From Candidatus Microthrix parvicella Bio17-1 (GTDB taxonomy: Bacteria; Actinomycetota; Acidimicrobiia; Acidimicrobiales; Microtrichaceae), in NCBI RefSeq assembly GCF_000299415.1, contig NZ_AMPG01000002.1, forward strand, positions 744,001-808,000: DNA of 64,000 bases. Direction: 5' to 3'. A model generated the notes under the pieces. It did no database searches. It saw only the letters and a list, made by a program, of their open reading frames with translations, and was not told the origin of the DNA. Every line of letters begins with the position of its first letter. Position 1 is the stretch's first letter. The position numbers and the translations under genes were made by a program. Below, piece after piece: positions 40,615 through 48,684 of the stretch.

Positions 40615-40656
40615 CCGATGTCCTGAACCAGCACACTGCCGGAAGCACCGATGTGC
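40603..40656 (+). repeat. Duplicated tRNA-Arg 3' end (attachment-site-like)
   Basis: The last bases of the tRNA gene plus flank, CTGCCGGGAGCACCGATGT (40603-40621), recur with one change as CTGCCGGAAGCACCGATGT (40636-40654), 33 nt downstream. Such partial duplications of tRNA 3' ends are typical traces of tRNA-targeting integrases. No integrase gene is present in the window. Confidence 0.6.
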
Positions 40657-40931
40657 CTGAGCTTCAGGACTACCCGTTACCTCGAACCTCCGCCGCCGGT
40701 TTCCGTTTCGGTGAGAGGAGTGACTGCGGCCATTTCGGCATCCGAGGCGCCCGACCTTCCGGCAGCCCCATCGCGCTTCCTCGGCTGACGGTTTCGGCTT
40801 ATCCAGGAGCGGCCACATTCTCGCAAAGATCCCTACCGTCGCGTGTCCGAGGCCGCACGCTCCTTCACCGCCGAATCGTTTCTGCTCAATCGGGAGCGCT
40901 TGTTGACACACCCGATCTGTACCCCGAACAC
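40657..40931. other. Gene-free stretch between tRNA-Arg and HIRAN pseudogene
   Basis: No convincing gene. Apart from the tRNA 3' end copy just before it, the stretch has a TTGACA box at 40903-40908 that could be a -35 element for the HIRAN gene, but no matching -10 was found before ATG 40932. Confidence 0.4.
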
Positions 40932-41682
40932 ATGACCACGAGCGAGGTACGCCATCTCTACGTCGCGTGGCGGCGTCCAGAGGGCTTGATTGTGCCGGTT
41001 GGCCGGTTGGCCGGTTGGCCCAGCGGACTTCGTCAGGCAACACCGTGTTCCGGTTCGTGTACCTGAAGGGAGCCGAGCGAGATGCCGACTTCCCAGGCCT
41101 TCCAGGCCTGATGGACCTCCATAGCGCCTACGAGAGCACGGCGTTGTTCCCCATGTTTGCCAACCGGCTGATGCCTCGCGATCGCGCCGACTACGGCAGC
41201 TTCGTGGAGCAGTTGGACCTGTCGGTCGAAGCCGACCCTTTTGAAGTTCTCGGCCGTAGCGAGGGCGTGCGGGCCACTGATCGGGTAGAGGTCTTCCCCG
41301 GAGCGGAGGTCAACTCCGAAGGTCGTCTCTGCACGCTCTTCTTCGGCCGTGGCACACGCCATATCGAGGGAGCTAGCGAGGCGGTCAACGAACTCCGCAG
41401 GGGTGACCACCTGGCTCTGGTCCCGAACCCTCCAACGAGGTGAACCCCCGAGCGATGCTGCTGAACACCCGCAACGGTGCCGGCGTTGGTTGGGCCCCGG
41501 ACTATCTGCTCGATTTGCTGCACGAGATCGAAGAACTGAACAATGCGGCCCCGTCGATTGACGTCGAACATGTCAATCCGGCATCTGTTGCTCCGCACCT
41601 TCGGTTGCTCTGCCGTGTCTCCGCTCCGCAGCCTGCCGGCTACGGGCCATTCTCCGGACCGGACTTTCAGCCTCTCGCGTAG
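40932..41682 (+). pseudogene. HIRAN-domain protein, broken by two frameshifts
   Basis: Three reading frames together spell a HIRAN-domain protein of about 250 residues. Frame 1 starts at ATG 40932 (MTTSEVRHLYVAWRRPEG) and fails near 41010; frame 2 continues GNTVFRFVYLKGAERDADF through VFPGAEVNSEGR and ends at 41443; frame 3 continues VNPRAMLLNTRNGAGVGWAP and ends PFSGPDFQPLA at 41682. HIRAN domains bind DNA ends and occur with nucleases and helicases. The first break coincides with a triple 8-bp repeat of GGTTGGCC: deleting one unit restores the frame. The second is a one-base loss near 41425. Classified as a pseudogene. Confidence 0.8.
41000..41022 (+). repeat. 8-bp tandem repeat causing the HIRAN frameshift
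   Basis: Nearly three tandem copies of GGTTGGCC (ending at 41020) interrupt the HIRAN gene. Two copies would keep the reading frame (PVGRLAQRT continuing into SSGNTVFRF); the third copy shifts it. Confidence 0.75.
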
Positions 41683-41777
41683 AGCGGTGAGAGTTGGCAG
41701 CCCGCCAACCGAGATTGAGCCGGGTATCAACGTCCGATTCATCCCACCTGGCGACCTTCGGCCGCACCCAAAAATCG

Positions 41778-41821
41778 TTAAGGCGAAATCCTTCAGGGGT
41801 TCGAATCCCCCTCCCCCGCCA
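41778..41821 (+). other. tRNA 3'-end remnant with long variable arm
   Basis: The segment contains AAGG-CGAAAT-CCTT (a variable-arm-like stem-loop), then AGGGG-TTCGAAT-CCCCC (a T arm) and a CCCCCGCCA end, like the 3' half of a tRNA-Ser or tRNA-Leu with encoded CCA. No 5' half is present upstream. It is therefore probably an attachment-site remnant left by an integrated element. Between this and the HIRAN pseudogene I see nothing else. Confidence 0.55.
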
Positions 41822-41848
41822 ATCGACTTCGCAACGGGGGACTGGCAC

Positions 41849-43045
41849 CTACAGGCCTGGTTCTGGCCGGTCTGGGCTGCGGAAGAGGATGCTGAAGACC
41901 TCCGTTGCTTGGAAGACGCGGTTGTAGGAGCGTCCGGTGACTTCCTCGAGGACGCCCAGCTGCATGAGTCGATGAGCGGCGTTGTTCGCAGCCTGAGGAC
42001 TGACCCCGTGAGCTTTGCTGATGTGTTTCACGGTCAGTGTCGGAAACTCGATGAGCTTTTCCGTCACCGTGAGGGCGACGCCCTTGACGCGATTCGCTCG
42101 AAGCATCTCCATGGTGTTCCTCCGCCAGGCGAGAAGACTGCGAATGCGTGACTCGGCATCGGAGGCTTGCGCCGATAGCGCTTCACAGAAGAACGAGATC
42201 CATTCGTCCCAAGCCCCCCGGATGCTCACCTCGCGGAGGAGGTGACGGTACTTGTCGGACCGAACTTCGAAGTAGGGCGACAGGTTGAGCAAGGGCTCGG
42301 TCAGGAGGTCGTAGTCGATCAGTTGCAAGATCGCGATGAGCCGCCCGATTCGGCCATTTCCATCGGTGAATGGGTGCAGCGCCTCGAACTGATAGTGAGC
42401 GGCGGCGACGCGGACGATGGGGTGCAGGTCGTTGTCATCGTGGATCCATGTCTCCCACGCGGTCAGCCCATCGGCGAGATAGTCGGCTGGTGGCGGGATG
42501 TAGCTGGCTTCAAGGACGCTGCAGCCCTTGTAGGGGCCGATGAGTACCTGGGTCTGTCGTATCTTGCCGGTCTGCCAGTCTTCGCTCGGGGTGCCTGCGA
42601 GAAGGGTGTGTTGAAGCTCGCACGCGAAGCGGGTGCTGATCGGGAGCGTGGAGCGACGCTCGATGCCCTGCTCGGTGGCACGGATGAAGTTGATCACCTC
42701 GGTGACCGCCTGGCTTCTTGGAAGGTCCTCATCGATTTCGGAACTGAGAACTTCGGCGGCTCGAGCAAACGTGCCCTCAAGGGCGGAGGTACTCACCGCC
42801 TCACGTCGGATAGTTGGCCGGGCCACAAGCATCGGATTCGGGAGCAACTCACGCGCCAGGGCGTCCAGCCGCCCGAGGTGGTGTGCTGCGTTGACGGCGG
42901 CAGACCACGTTCGCGCTTCAAGATCCAGCGCAGCGGGCAAGGGAGCTGGAACGAAAGCGACGTGCTGAACTCGTCTGCCGCCCTCCTCGACGTCTATCGG
43001 GACAAGCTTGCCAGTCGGTGAGTTTTCGAACCGCTTGACCTGCAT
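41849..43045 (-). CDS. Fic-domain AMPylase-like protein with winged-helix domain
   Basis: A 398-residue Fic protein that would transfer AMP (or another moiety) to target hydroxyl groups. The catalytic motif HPFTDGNGRIGR is at residues 224-235. The N-terminal inhibitory helix motif S-x-x-x-E-G appears as SALEG at 87-91, so it is an auto-inhibited (class II-type) Fic. The last 70 residues (LTVKHISKAHGVSPQAANNAAHRLMQLGVLEEV) form a winged helix-turn-helix. ATG 43045 is followed upstream by repeated boxes, fitting autoregulation. It lies in the accessory island, and no toxin or antitoxin partner gene is adjacent. Confidence 0.93.
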   Translation of the reverse strand: MQVKRFENSPTGKLVPIDVEEGGRRVQHVAFVPAPLPAALDLEARTWSAAVNAAHHLGRLDALARELLPNPMLVARPTIRREAVSTSALEGTFARAAEVLSSEIDEDLPRSQAVTEVINFIRATEQGIERRSTLPISTRFACELQHTLLAGTPSEDWQTGKIRQTQVLIGPYKGCSVLEASYIPPPADYLADGLTAWETWIHDDNDLHPIVRVAAAHYQFEALHPFTDGNGRIGRLIAILQLIDYDLLTEPLLNLSPYFEVRSDKYRHLLREVSIRGAWDEWISFFCEALSAQASDAESRIRSLLAWRRNTMEMLRANRVKGVALTVTEKLIEFPTLTVKHISKAHGVSPQAANNAAHRLMQLGVLEEVTGRSYNRVFQATEVFSILFRSPDRPEPGL

Positions 43046-43062
43046 CCATCAAGCTTAGTCTG

Positions 43063-43146
43063 TGCAACCTTGAATTTCATCGGTGCAACTTCAAGTGACC
43101 CCAACAACCGAGCGAGATCATCAAGGTTGTTACCTGCAACCTTGAG
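43063..43146. promoter_or_regulatory. Repeated TGCAACCTTGA boxes upstream of fic
   Basis: The box TGCAACCTTGA occurs at 43063-43073 and 43135-43145, a variant TGCAACTTCAA at 43084-43094, and an inverted copy TCAAGGTTGT at 43121-43130. All lie within 20-100 nt upstream of the fic start. The spacing and mixed orientation are operator-like; the winged helix of Fic itself is a plausible ligand. Confidence 0.5.
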
Positions 43147-43248
43147 AATCAACCTGTGGATTACAAGTCGTGCCCGGCGTCCAAGCGTCAGCGCTCTCCT
43201 CAATCTGAAACTGGGTCGACGCCGATCAAGCCCGACTGGGCCATGAAA

Positions 43249-43300
43249 ATGGGGCTCTCCCGTCGTTCGCGTGGGTTGAAATGACAGGAGAGCCCCTTTT
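43249..43300. terminator. Hairpin resembling ISL3 ends or a bidirectional terminator
   Basis: GGGGCTCTCC (43251-43260) pairs with GGAGAGCCCC (43287-43296), followed by TTTT; the mirror strand also has ATTTT, so it could terminate both ways. The outer 15-17 bases of each arm also resemble the termini of the nearby ISL3 element (GG-TCTCCTGTC-TTTC type), so it may instead be a collapsed IS remnant. Confidence 0.45.
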
Positions 43301-43575
43301 CGGGAGGTTTTCGACCCACGGTCGCACAACTGAGGAGGCCCCGATGCGTTCGCGATGGCCGAGTAGGGGTATCTGAACCCTTACCTGATCGCTCGAACGA
43401 CGTCCGTTGGGCATCTCACGATCGGCCACTTTTGAGACGGAACCGATGGTCGAGGCGTCGAGCCTGAAGGCGTATGTGGGTTTGGCAGGATTGGGTGCGG
43501 CGTGGATAGGGCGGCGCCGGCGCTCGGCGCGGATGTGCGGGTCGTGGGGTTCCCGGTTGGGCGGTCGGTCCTGGG
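43301..43575. other. Gene-free stretch in accessory island
   Basis: No convincing gene: the reading frames here are short, arginine-rich and lack start sites. It separates the hairpin from the RCC1-repeat fragment. Confidence 0.4.
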
Positions 43576-43995
43576 TCAGAGCCCGGTGACCGTGGTGGGT
43601 GTCAACCGGGTGGTGGTGGTGCCGTCCCCCAACTGCCCGACGCTGTTGTTTCCCCAGCATTTGGCGGTGCCGTTCTGAAGAACCGCGCACGTGTGGAAGT
43701 CGCCGGCGGTGATCGCTGTTGGGGAGCCTGGCGGGAGGGGTGTGGTGTCGGTGGTGTCCTCGCCTGGCTGGTAGGTGCCACCGTCGGGGCTGCCTTGACC
43801 GAGAGGACCGGATGCGATGCTGCCGTCAAGGTAGCCGTCGACGTTCCAGCCCGGGTTGTTGGTGAGGCGGGTGACGGGCCCGACCCCGACTTCGAATCCG
43901 GCGGTCATCCCGACGTTGGCTCTGGCCCAGCCTTTGTCGACCCCGATGTTTATAGGGGATTTCGGGGGTGCAGGGGACCTGGTCGACCGCCTCAA
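43576..43995 (-). pseudogene. RCC1-repeat protein fragment
   Basis: The C-terminal part reads SPTAITAGDFHTCAVLQNGTAKCWG followed by NNSVGQLGDGTT, a classic RCC1 (regulator of chromosome condensation) beta-propeller blade. Only one blade is present, whereas family proteins carry five to seven. The N-terminal part (GWNVDGYLDGS and following) is Gly/Thr-rich. The ISL3 element inserted directly at its 5' side (target site 43995-44002), so the original start may be lost. Classified as a fragment, function unknown. Confidence 0.55.
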
Positions 43996-44042
43996 ACACC
44001 GTGGTTCTCCTGTCGTTTCTGTGATGGGTGAGACTGGTTCGC

Positions 44043-44261
44043 ATGGATCGTCGGGGTGAGATGGTTGAGCTGATCGGACGGCTGGGGGACGGGCCTGAGG
44101 TGGGGATGGTGGCGGTTGCCCGGTTGAGGGACCTGCTGGATGAGGAGCGGCTGTTTCAGGTTGGTGAGGCCCGCCGGGCGGGGTGGTCGTGGGCTGCCGT
44201 CGGGGCTGCGTTCGGGGTCACTCCCCAGGCGGTTCACCGGATGTTCGCGTGGCTGGTCTGA
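44043..44261 (+). CDS. Small helix-turn-helix protein inside ISL3 element
   Basis: A 72-residue protein ending in the helix-turn-helix RAGWSWAAVGAAFGVTPQAVHRMFAWLV. It lies between the left inverted repeat and the transposase gene and is convergent with the transposase. ATG 44043 was chosen; an in-frame start at 44028 is possible. Similar short HTH proteins are common in actinobacteria. As a passenger it may control transposition, but that is inference. Confidence 0.7.
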   Translation: MDRRGEMVELIGRLGDGPEVGMVAVARLRDLLDEERLFQVGEARRAGWSWAAVGAAFGVTPQAVHRMFAWLV

Positions 44262-44268
44262 CACGCTT

Positions 44269-45522
44269 TTAGGCGGTCGGTCGGGGCGACGTCACGATCG
44301 GTTTGGGTTCCCATGGGAGGCGTGTGGTGATGCCGGCGCACGCGAGGTAGATGATGGGGATGAACGTGTTGGCGCTGTGGTGTCCGTAGCCCCGGTGGTT
44401 GAGGAGCCGGATCTTCGAGTTGGTGCCTTCAAGACGCGAGTTCGACAGGCCCAACTCGACCGACGCGATGATCCCCTCTTTGTGGTCGCGGACGAGCTGG
44501 GACACTTTGACCATCGGCCGGATCTGGGACCGGCACGCCGAGGCCAACCATCGTTCAAGGTAGGCGGTGGCGTGGGTCGGATTGTCGAGTTGGTAGAGGC
44601 CCCGGAAGCGTTCCTTGAGTTGTTGGGCCCGCCAGATCGCGTGGTGAGAACGCTGGTGACGTTTCAACACCGCCGCTTGGGTGTCGGTGTGATCGGACGG
44701 CTTCTTGAGCAGCGCCCACCGGAGATCGCGGGCTTCGTCGCCGGAAAGCGGGAGCCCGGTTTTGGTGAGTTTGGACCAGCGAATTGTTGCTGTGACTGCC
44801 TTGTTGAGGTGCATGACGACGTGGAACGGGTCCCAACAGATCGTCGCGTTCGTGGCTTTGCGGGTCGCTGCTGGGTAGGCGTAGGCCATGTCCATCGAGA
44901 CCGCTTCGATCCTCTCGCAGCGTTCGGGGCCGAGCAGTTCGTAGAAGGTGCCGAGGGTGGCAGCGTTCTTGCCTTCCCCGACCCAGAGGGTCGCACCCGA
45001 CGTTTGGTCGACGACGACGGTGAGGAACCGGTGGCCTTTCGCGTGGGAGATCTCGTCGACTCCGAGGCGGGTGAGCCCGTCGAAGCGGGCGTCGGTGAGC
45101 TGCTCGGCGACGACCCGGCTAATGATCGCGGTGACCGATTTCCACTGGACCCGCAACGCGGTGGCGACGGTGGTGCGGTCGGAGCGTTGGGTCCACCAGG
45201 CGACGAGTTGTTCGAACGCGATGGTGTGGCGTGCGCGGGTTCTGGCCCACGGGATCTCCTCGGTGACCACCCGGCCGCACGCCCGGCATGAGAGCCGTCG
45301 GATCTCTCCTTGGAGAACGGTTTTCATGCCGAAGCAGTCGAGGTGTCGCCAGCGGCGTGTCGAGCGGCTGTGGACCGCCCGGGTGGACCATCCGCACGGG
45401 CACCGCAGAAGCGGTCGGGTGTGGCGAATATCGAGGATCACGGTGCCACCCCCGACGGTCACTTTGGTGACGGTGAGTGCGGGAAGGGCGAGCATCTTGT
45501 TGAATGAAGTGGTGGCGCGCAC
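44269..45522 (-). CDS. ISL3-family transposase
   Basis: DDE transposase, 417 residues. The N-terminal zinc-finger region has RCPCGW and RLSCRACGRVV; catalytic acids are likely the Asp in RLGVDEISHAKGHRFL, the Asp in AVSMDMAYAY and the Glu in SNSRLEGTNSKIRLL. The start GTG 45522 (MRATTSFNKMLALPALTV) was chosen by family pattern and a GGAG about 10 nt upstream; ATG 45495 is an alternative. The reading frame is uninterrupted. Confidence 0.93.
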   Translation of the reverse strand: MRATTSFNKMLALPALTVTKVTVGGGTVILDIRHTRPLLRCPCGWSTRAVHSRSTRRWRHLDCFGMKTVLQGEIRRLSCRACGRVVTEEIPWARTRARHTIAFEQLVAWWTQRSDRTTVATALRVQWKSVTAIISRVVAEQLTDARFDGLTRLGVDEISHAKGHRFLTVVVDQTSGATLWVGEGKNAATLGTFYELLGPERCERIEAVSMDMAYAYPAATRKATNATICWDPFHVVMHLNKAVTATIRWSKLTKTGLPLSGDEARDLRWALLKKPSDHTDTQAAVLKRHQRSHHAIWRAQQLKERFRGLYQLDNPTHATAYLERWLASACRSQIRPMVKVSQLVRDHKEGIIASVELGLSNSRLEGTNSKIRLLNHRGYGHHSANTFIPIIYLACAGITTRLPWEPKPIVTSPRPTA

Positions 45523-45787
45523 GGGCGTGTATCTCCGGGATCGGTTGGCGTAGGAACCGCCGAACCTAGATGCGCGACCTGTGCACGCCACACAACCACG
45601 TTCAACCCGCCGCAGAACGCTGCCCTATCAACGGTTTCAGGCTGTTTCCGACCCTTTTCGCTTCACAGAAACGACAGGAGAACCAACACCGTTGAGGTGC
45701 ACCCCTCCGGGGGTTCGCCCCCCTTTCACACCGCCAGGAGCACCGATGAGACCCGGTCGCACGCGGCCGTCGCGGCTGACCGCAGGG

Positions 45788-46609
45788 TCAGCGCGCCGTC
45801 CAACCCCCGTCGACCGGCAGGGTGATGCCCGTGACGAAACGGGAGGCGCCCGAGGCGAGGAACAACAGGGCGCCATCGAGTTCGTCGGCCTCGCCTGCGC
45901 GCCCCATCGGGGTCTCGCGGAGCACGAAGTCCATGGCTGCAGGGTCGTCGAACATGGTTTCGGCGGTCATCTCGGAATGGAACCATCCGGGCGCGATCGC
46001 GTTGACCCGAACCCCCTTGCGGCCCCACTCGGCGCCCAGCTGCCTGGTGAGGTTGACCACGCCACCCTTGGCCGCGCAATAGGCGGCCTGCTGCACCGGG
46101 GCGGAGGCGACCAGGCCCAGCACCGACGCGATGTTGATGATGCTTCCTTCACCGTTCGCAAGCATCACCGTCGCCGCTTGGCGCGACAGGGTGAAGAGCC
46201 CCACCAGGTTGACCTCCAACATCGCGCGGACCCGATCGTTGGTCTCATCGATCGCCCGCTTGCCGTCGCCCACCCCGGCGTTGTTGACCACCACGTCGAC
46301 GGTGCCAAACTCGGCCACCGCACGATCGACCAGCGCCCGAGTGGCCACCTCGTCGGACACATCGCAGGCCTGAGCAACGGCCCGGGCGTTCCCCGGCAGC
46401 CCGTTCAGCTCGGCAGCCAGATCGACCAGGCGGTCCTCCCGCCGGGCGGCGAGCACCACGTGCGCACCCGAGGCGTGCAACACCCGGCCGAATCGCCGAC
46501 CCAGCCCGGACGACGCCCCCGTGACGATGGCGACCTGCCCGGTGAGGTCAAACAGTTCCCCAGGCGATCGGACCGGCGCCGGGTCGCCGGCAGGTTCGTG
46601 TGCGGTCAT
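45788..46609 (-). CDS. SDR-family oxidoreductase
   Basis: Short-chain dehydrogenase, 273 residues. The NAD(P) motif TGASSGLGRRFG near residues 30-41, NNAG, the Ser region SIINIASVLG, and the catalytic YCAAKGGVVN (Tyr and Lys) are all visible. Resembles the 3-oxoacyl reductase or secondary-alcohol dehydrogenase branch. ATG 46609 overlaps the upstream TetR stop as TGATG, so the two form one operon. Confidence 0.93.
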   Translation of the reverse strand: MTAHEPAGDPAPVRSPGELFDLTGQVAIVTGASSGLGRRFGRVLHASGAHVVLAARREDRLVDLAAELNGLPGNARAVAQACDVSDEVATRALVDRAVAEFGTVDVVVNNAGVGDGKRAIDETNDRVRAMLEVNLVGLFTLSRQAATVMLANGEGSIINIASVLGLVASAPVQQAAYCAAKGGVVNLTRQLGAEWGRKGVRVNAIAPGWFHSEMTAETMFDDPAAMDFVLRETPMGRAGEADELDGALLFLASGASRFVTGITLPVDGGWTAR

Positions 46610-47322
46610 CAACGATCGTCCTCCAGGTCTGCGGTTTGACCGCACGTCTGCCGATGAGCGGCAACGCTCCCGGCCGGATCGTCCAGTTCCCGATCCCGCC
46701 AGCCGGCCGCCAACCGGGCCGCACCGGCGGCCAGGCGGGCCACCACCTCGTCGTCGCGGGTGGGATCGCCGTGTTCCACCCAGCCCAGCACACCGCCGAC
46801 CACGAAGTCCGCCAGGGTTCGGGCCTGCCAGCGATCAACCTCGTCGTCGCCGGTGGGATCGAGCACCGAAGCGGCGACCGACCAGGCGACGGCGTCAAAG
46901 CGCTTGACCAGTTCGTCGAACTCGGGTTCGCGCGAGCTGTGCACCATGAGGAGGCGGAGCGCATCGGGCTGCTCGCGGGCCACCACCATCAATGCACTGG
47001 GCACGGCGCCTCTGCCCACCATGGCTGGAATGCGGTCGGTGACCTCGGTGGCCAAGCGGGCGAAGACCGACTCGAGCACCGCCTGATACAGCTCGGTCTT
47101 GGAGCCGAAATGCCGGTAGACGATCAACTTGGTGATGCCCGCCCGGGCCGCCACCTCGTCCATGGCCGTGTCGGAGTAGCCGCGCTGGGCGAACGCCGAA
47201 GCTGCCGCATCCAGGATCTGCGCCCGCCGCTCCGCCCTGGGCAGGAGACGGCGTTTGCCGCCACCCGTGGGACCCGGGGGGTTGGCCGTCGGCTGCGCCG
47301 CCGCTTGTTGAACGGTGGACAT
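46609..47322 (-). CDS. TetR-family transcriptional regulator
   Basis: A 237-residue TetR repressor. After a 28-residue Pro/Ala-rich N-terminus, the DNA-binding part reads RRAQILDAAASAFAQRGYSDTAMDEVAARAGITKLIVYRHFGSKTELYQAV. The C-terminal helical ligand domain is not specific. It overlaps the SDR gene and is divergent from the methyltransferase gene (start 47384, gap 61 nt); it likely controls its own operon. Ligand unknown. Confidence 0.93.
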   Translation of the reverse strand: MSTVQQAAAQPTANPPGPTGGGKRRLLPRAERRAQILDAAASAFAQRGYSDTAMDEVAARAGITKLIVYRHFGSKTELYQAVLESVFARLATEVTDRIPAMVGRGAVPSALMVVAREQPDALRLLMVHSSREPEFDELVKRFDAVAWSVAASVLDPTGDDEVDRWQARTLADFVVGGVLGWVEHGDPTRDDEVVARLAAGAARLAAGWRDRELDDPAGSVAAHRQTCGQTADLEDDR

Positions 47323-47383
47323 GATGCGCCGAGGCTACCAGCGCGCGTCGGCCCGGCCCGCTGTCGCCGCTACGCTCCACCCC

Positions 47384-48619
47384 GTGTTGGAACGCCTCCC
47401 ACCGGTTGGTGAACGTCGCCTGGCCGTGCGGGTCACGGCCGACGCATTACGCCAAATTCGGGGGCGGCACCCCTGGGTGTACGAGCGTTCGATGACCTCG
47501 ATCAACCACCAGGGCGCGGCGGGCGACCTGGCCATCGTCTTCGATAACAAGCGCAAGTTTGCGGCCATTGGGCTGTACGACCCCGACTCCCCCATTGCGA
47601 TCCGGATCCTCCACGTCGGCAGGCCCGTCCAGATCGATCAGCACTTCTGGACCGAGCGGGTGATGGCGGCCGCCGCCCGTCGGGCACCGCTCGTCGCCGC
47701 AGAGCCCGGGGCTCGACCCGCCTACCGGCTGATCAACGGCGAAAACGACGCCATGCCCGGGTTTGTTGTCGACCGGTACGCCGACACGCTGGTGATCAAG
47801 CTGTACTCGCCGGTGTGGTTCCCACACCTGGCGGTGTTGGTGGACGCCCTGCTCGCCGCAACCGGGGCCGGCTCGGTGGTGTTGCGGCTGGCCCGAAACG
47901 TGGCTGCCGGGCAGACCTTTGGCCTGGCCGACGGTGACGTGATCGCCGGGCACCTCGACGATGCGCCGGTCCGCTTCACCGAGGGCGGCCTGGTCTTCGA
48001 AGCCGACGTGCGCCGCGGCCAAAAGACCGGCCACTTTCTTGACCAACGCGCCAACCGCCTACGGGTGGGCCGGTTGGCCGAAGGTTGCGATGTTCTCGAC
48101 GTGTTCGCCTCTACGGGCGGGTTCAGCGTGCACGCCGCCGCAGGGGGCGCCTGCAGCGTGCACAGCGTCGATCTGTCGGCACCCACGCTGGCGGCCGCCA
48201 AGGCCAACCTGGCGCTCAATATCGATCGCAGCGAGGTTGCCGCCTGCGTCCACACCACCGAGGTGGGCGACGCGTTCGAGGTGATGAGCACCCTGGCCCG
48301 CTCGGGTGCCGGCTACGACGTCGTCGTGATCGATCCGCCCTCGTTCGCCCAGAAACAATCGAGCGTGGAAGGTGCAGTGCGCGCCTATGCCCGCCTCACC
48401 CACCTGGCCCTGCCACTGCTTCGCCCCGGCGGCGTGTTGGTGCAGGCATCGTGTTCCAGCCGGGTGTCGGCCGATCAGTTCTTCGCTGCCGTGCTGGGCG
48501 CGGCCGACGTGGCCGGCGACCAACTCGACGAATTGGCCCGCACCGGCGCCGATCTTGACCACCCGGTGACCTTTCCCGAAGGCGCCTACCTCAAGGCTGG
48601 TTTCTGGCGGGTCCGCTGA
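47384..48619 (+). CDS. Class I rRNA methyltransferase, RlmI-like
   Basis: An S-adenosylmethionine methyltransferase with an N-terminal PUA-like domain (QIRGRHPWVYERSMTSI), 411 residues. The catalytic part has VLDVFASTGGFSVHAAAGGA as motif I, DVVVIDPPSFAQKQS as motif IV, and the C5-cytosine-type cysteine in VLVQASCSSRVS. This is the organisation of RlmI, which modifies C1962 of 23S rRNA. GTG 47384 was chosen to avoid overlap with the divergent tetR. Confidence 0.9.
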   Translation: MLERLPPVGERRLAVRVTADALRQIRGRHPWVYERSMTSINHQGAAGDLAIVFDNKRKFAAIGLYDPDSPIAIRILHVGRPVQIDQHFWTERVMAAAARRAPLVAAEPGARPAYRLINGENDAMPGFVVDRYADTLVIKLYSPVWFPHLAVLVDALLAATGAGSVVLRLARNVAAGQTFGLADGDVIAGHLDDAPVRFTEGGLVFEADVRRGQKTGHFLDQRANRLRVGRLAEGCDVLDVFASTGGFSVHAAAGGACSVHSVDLSAPTLAAAKANLALNIDRSEVAACVHTTEVGDAFEVMSTLARSGAGYDVVVIDPPSFAQKQSSVEGAVRAYARLTHLALPLLRPGGVLVQASCSSRVSADQFFAAVLGAADVAGDQLDELARTGADLDHPVTFPEGAYLKAGFWRVR

Positions 48620-48684
48620 CCTGTCGGCCCTCACCCCACCGCTCCTCCCAGTCCACACCGACACCCGCCAGAAAGGCCGCACTC

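Larger units (their letters stand above)
43995..45692. mobile_element. ISL3-family insertion sequence with target duplication
   Basis: A complete element: perfect 22-bp terminal inverted repeats at 44003-44024 and 45663-45684 (GGTTCTCCTGTC at the outer ends), flanked by identical 8-bp target copies AACACCGT at 43995-44002 and 45685-45692. The 8-bp duplication and 1.68-kb size are those of ISL3 elements. It carries a transposase gene on the minus strand and a small helix-turn-helix gene on the plus strand. The intact ends suggest a recent insertion. Confidence 0.93.

Noticed and set aside
43226-43690. Minus-strand frame in the accessory island, Arg/His-rich.
   Set aside because: Overlaps the RCC1 fragment and the hairpin, lacks a ribosome-binding site, and looks like non-coding high-GC translation.
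47315-47384. Longer N-terminus for the RlmI-like methyltransferase.
   Set aside because: It would overlap the divergent tetR start and adds non-conserved residues; GTG 47384 fits the family start.
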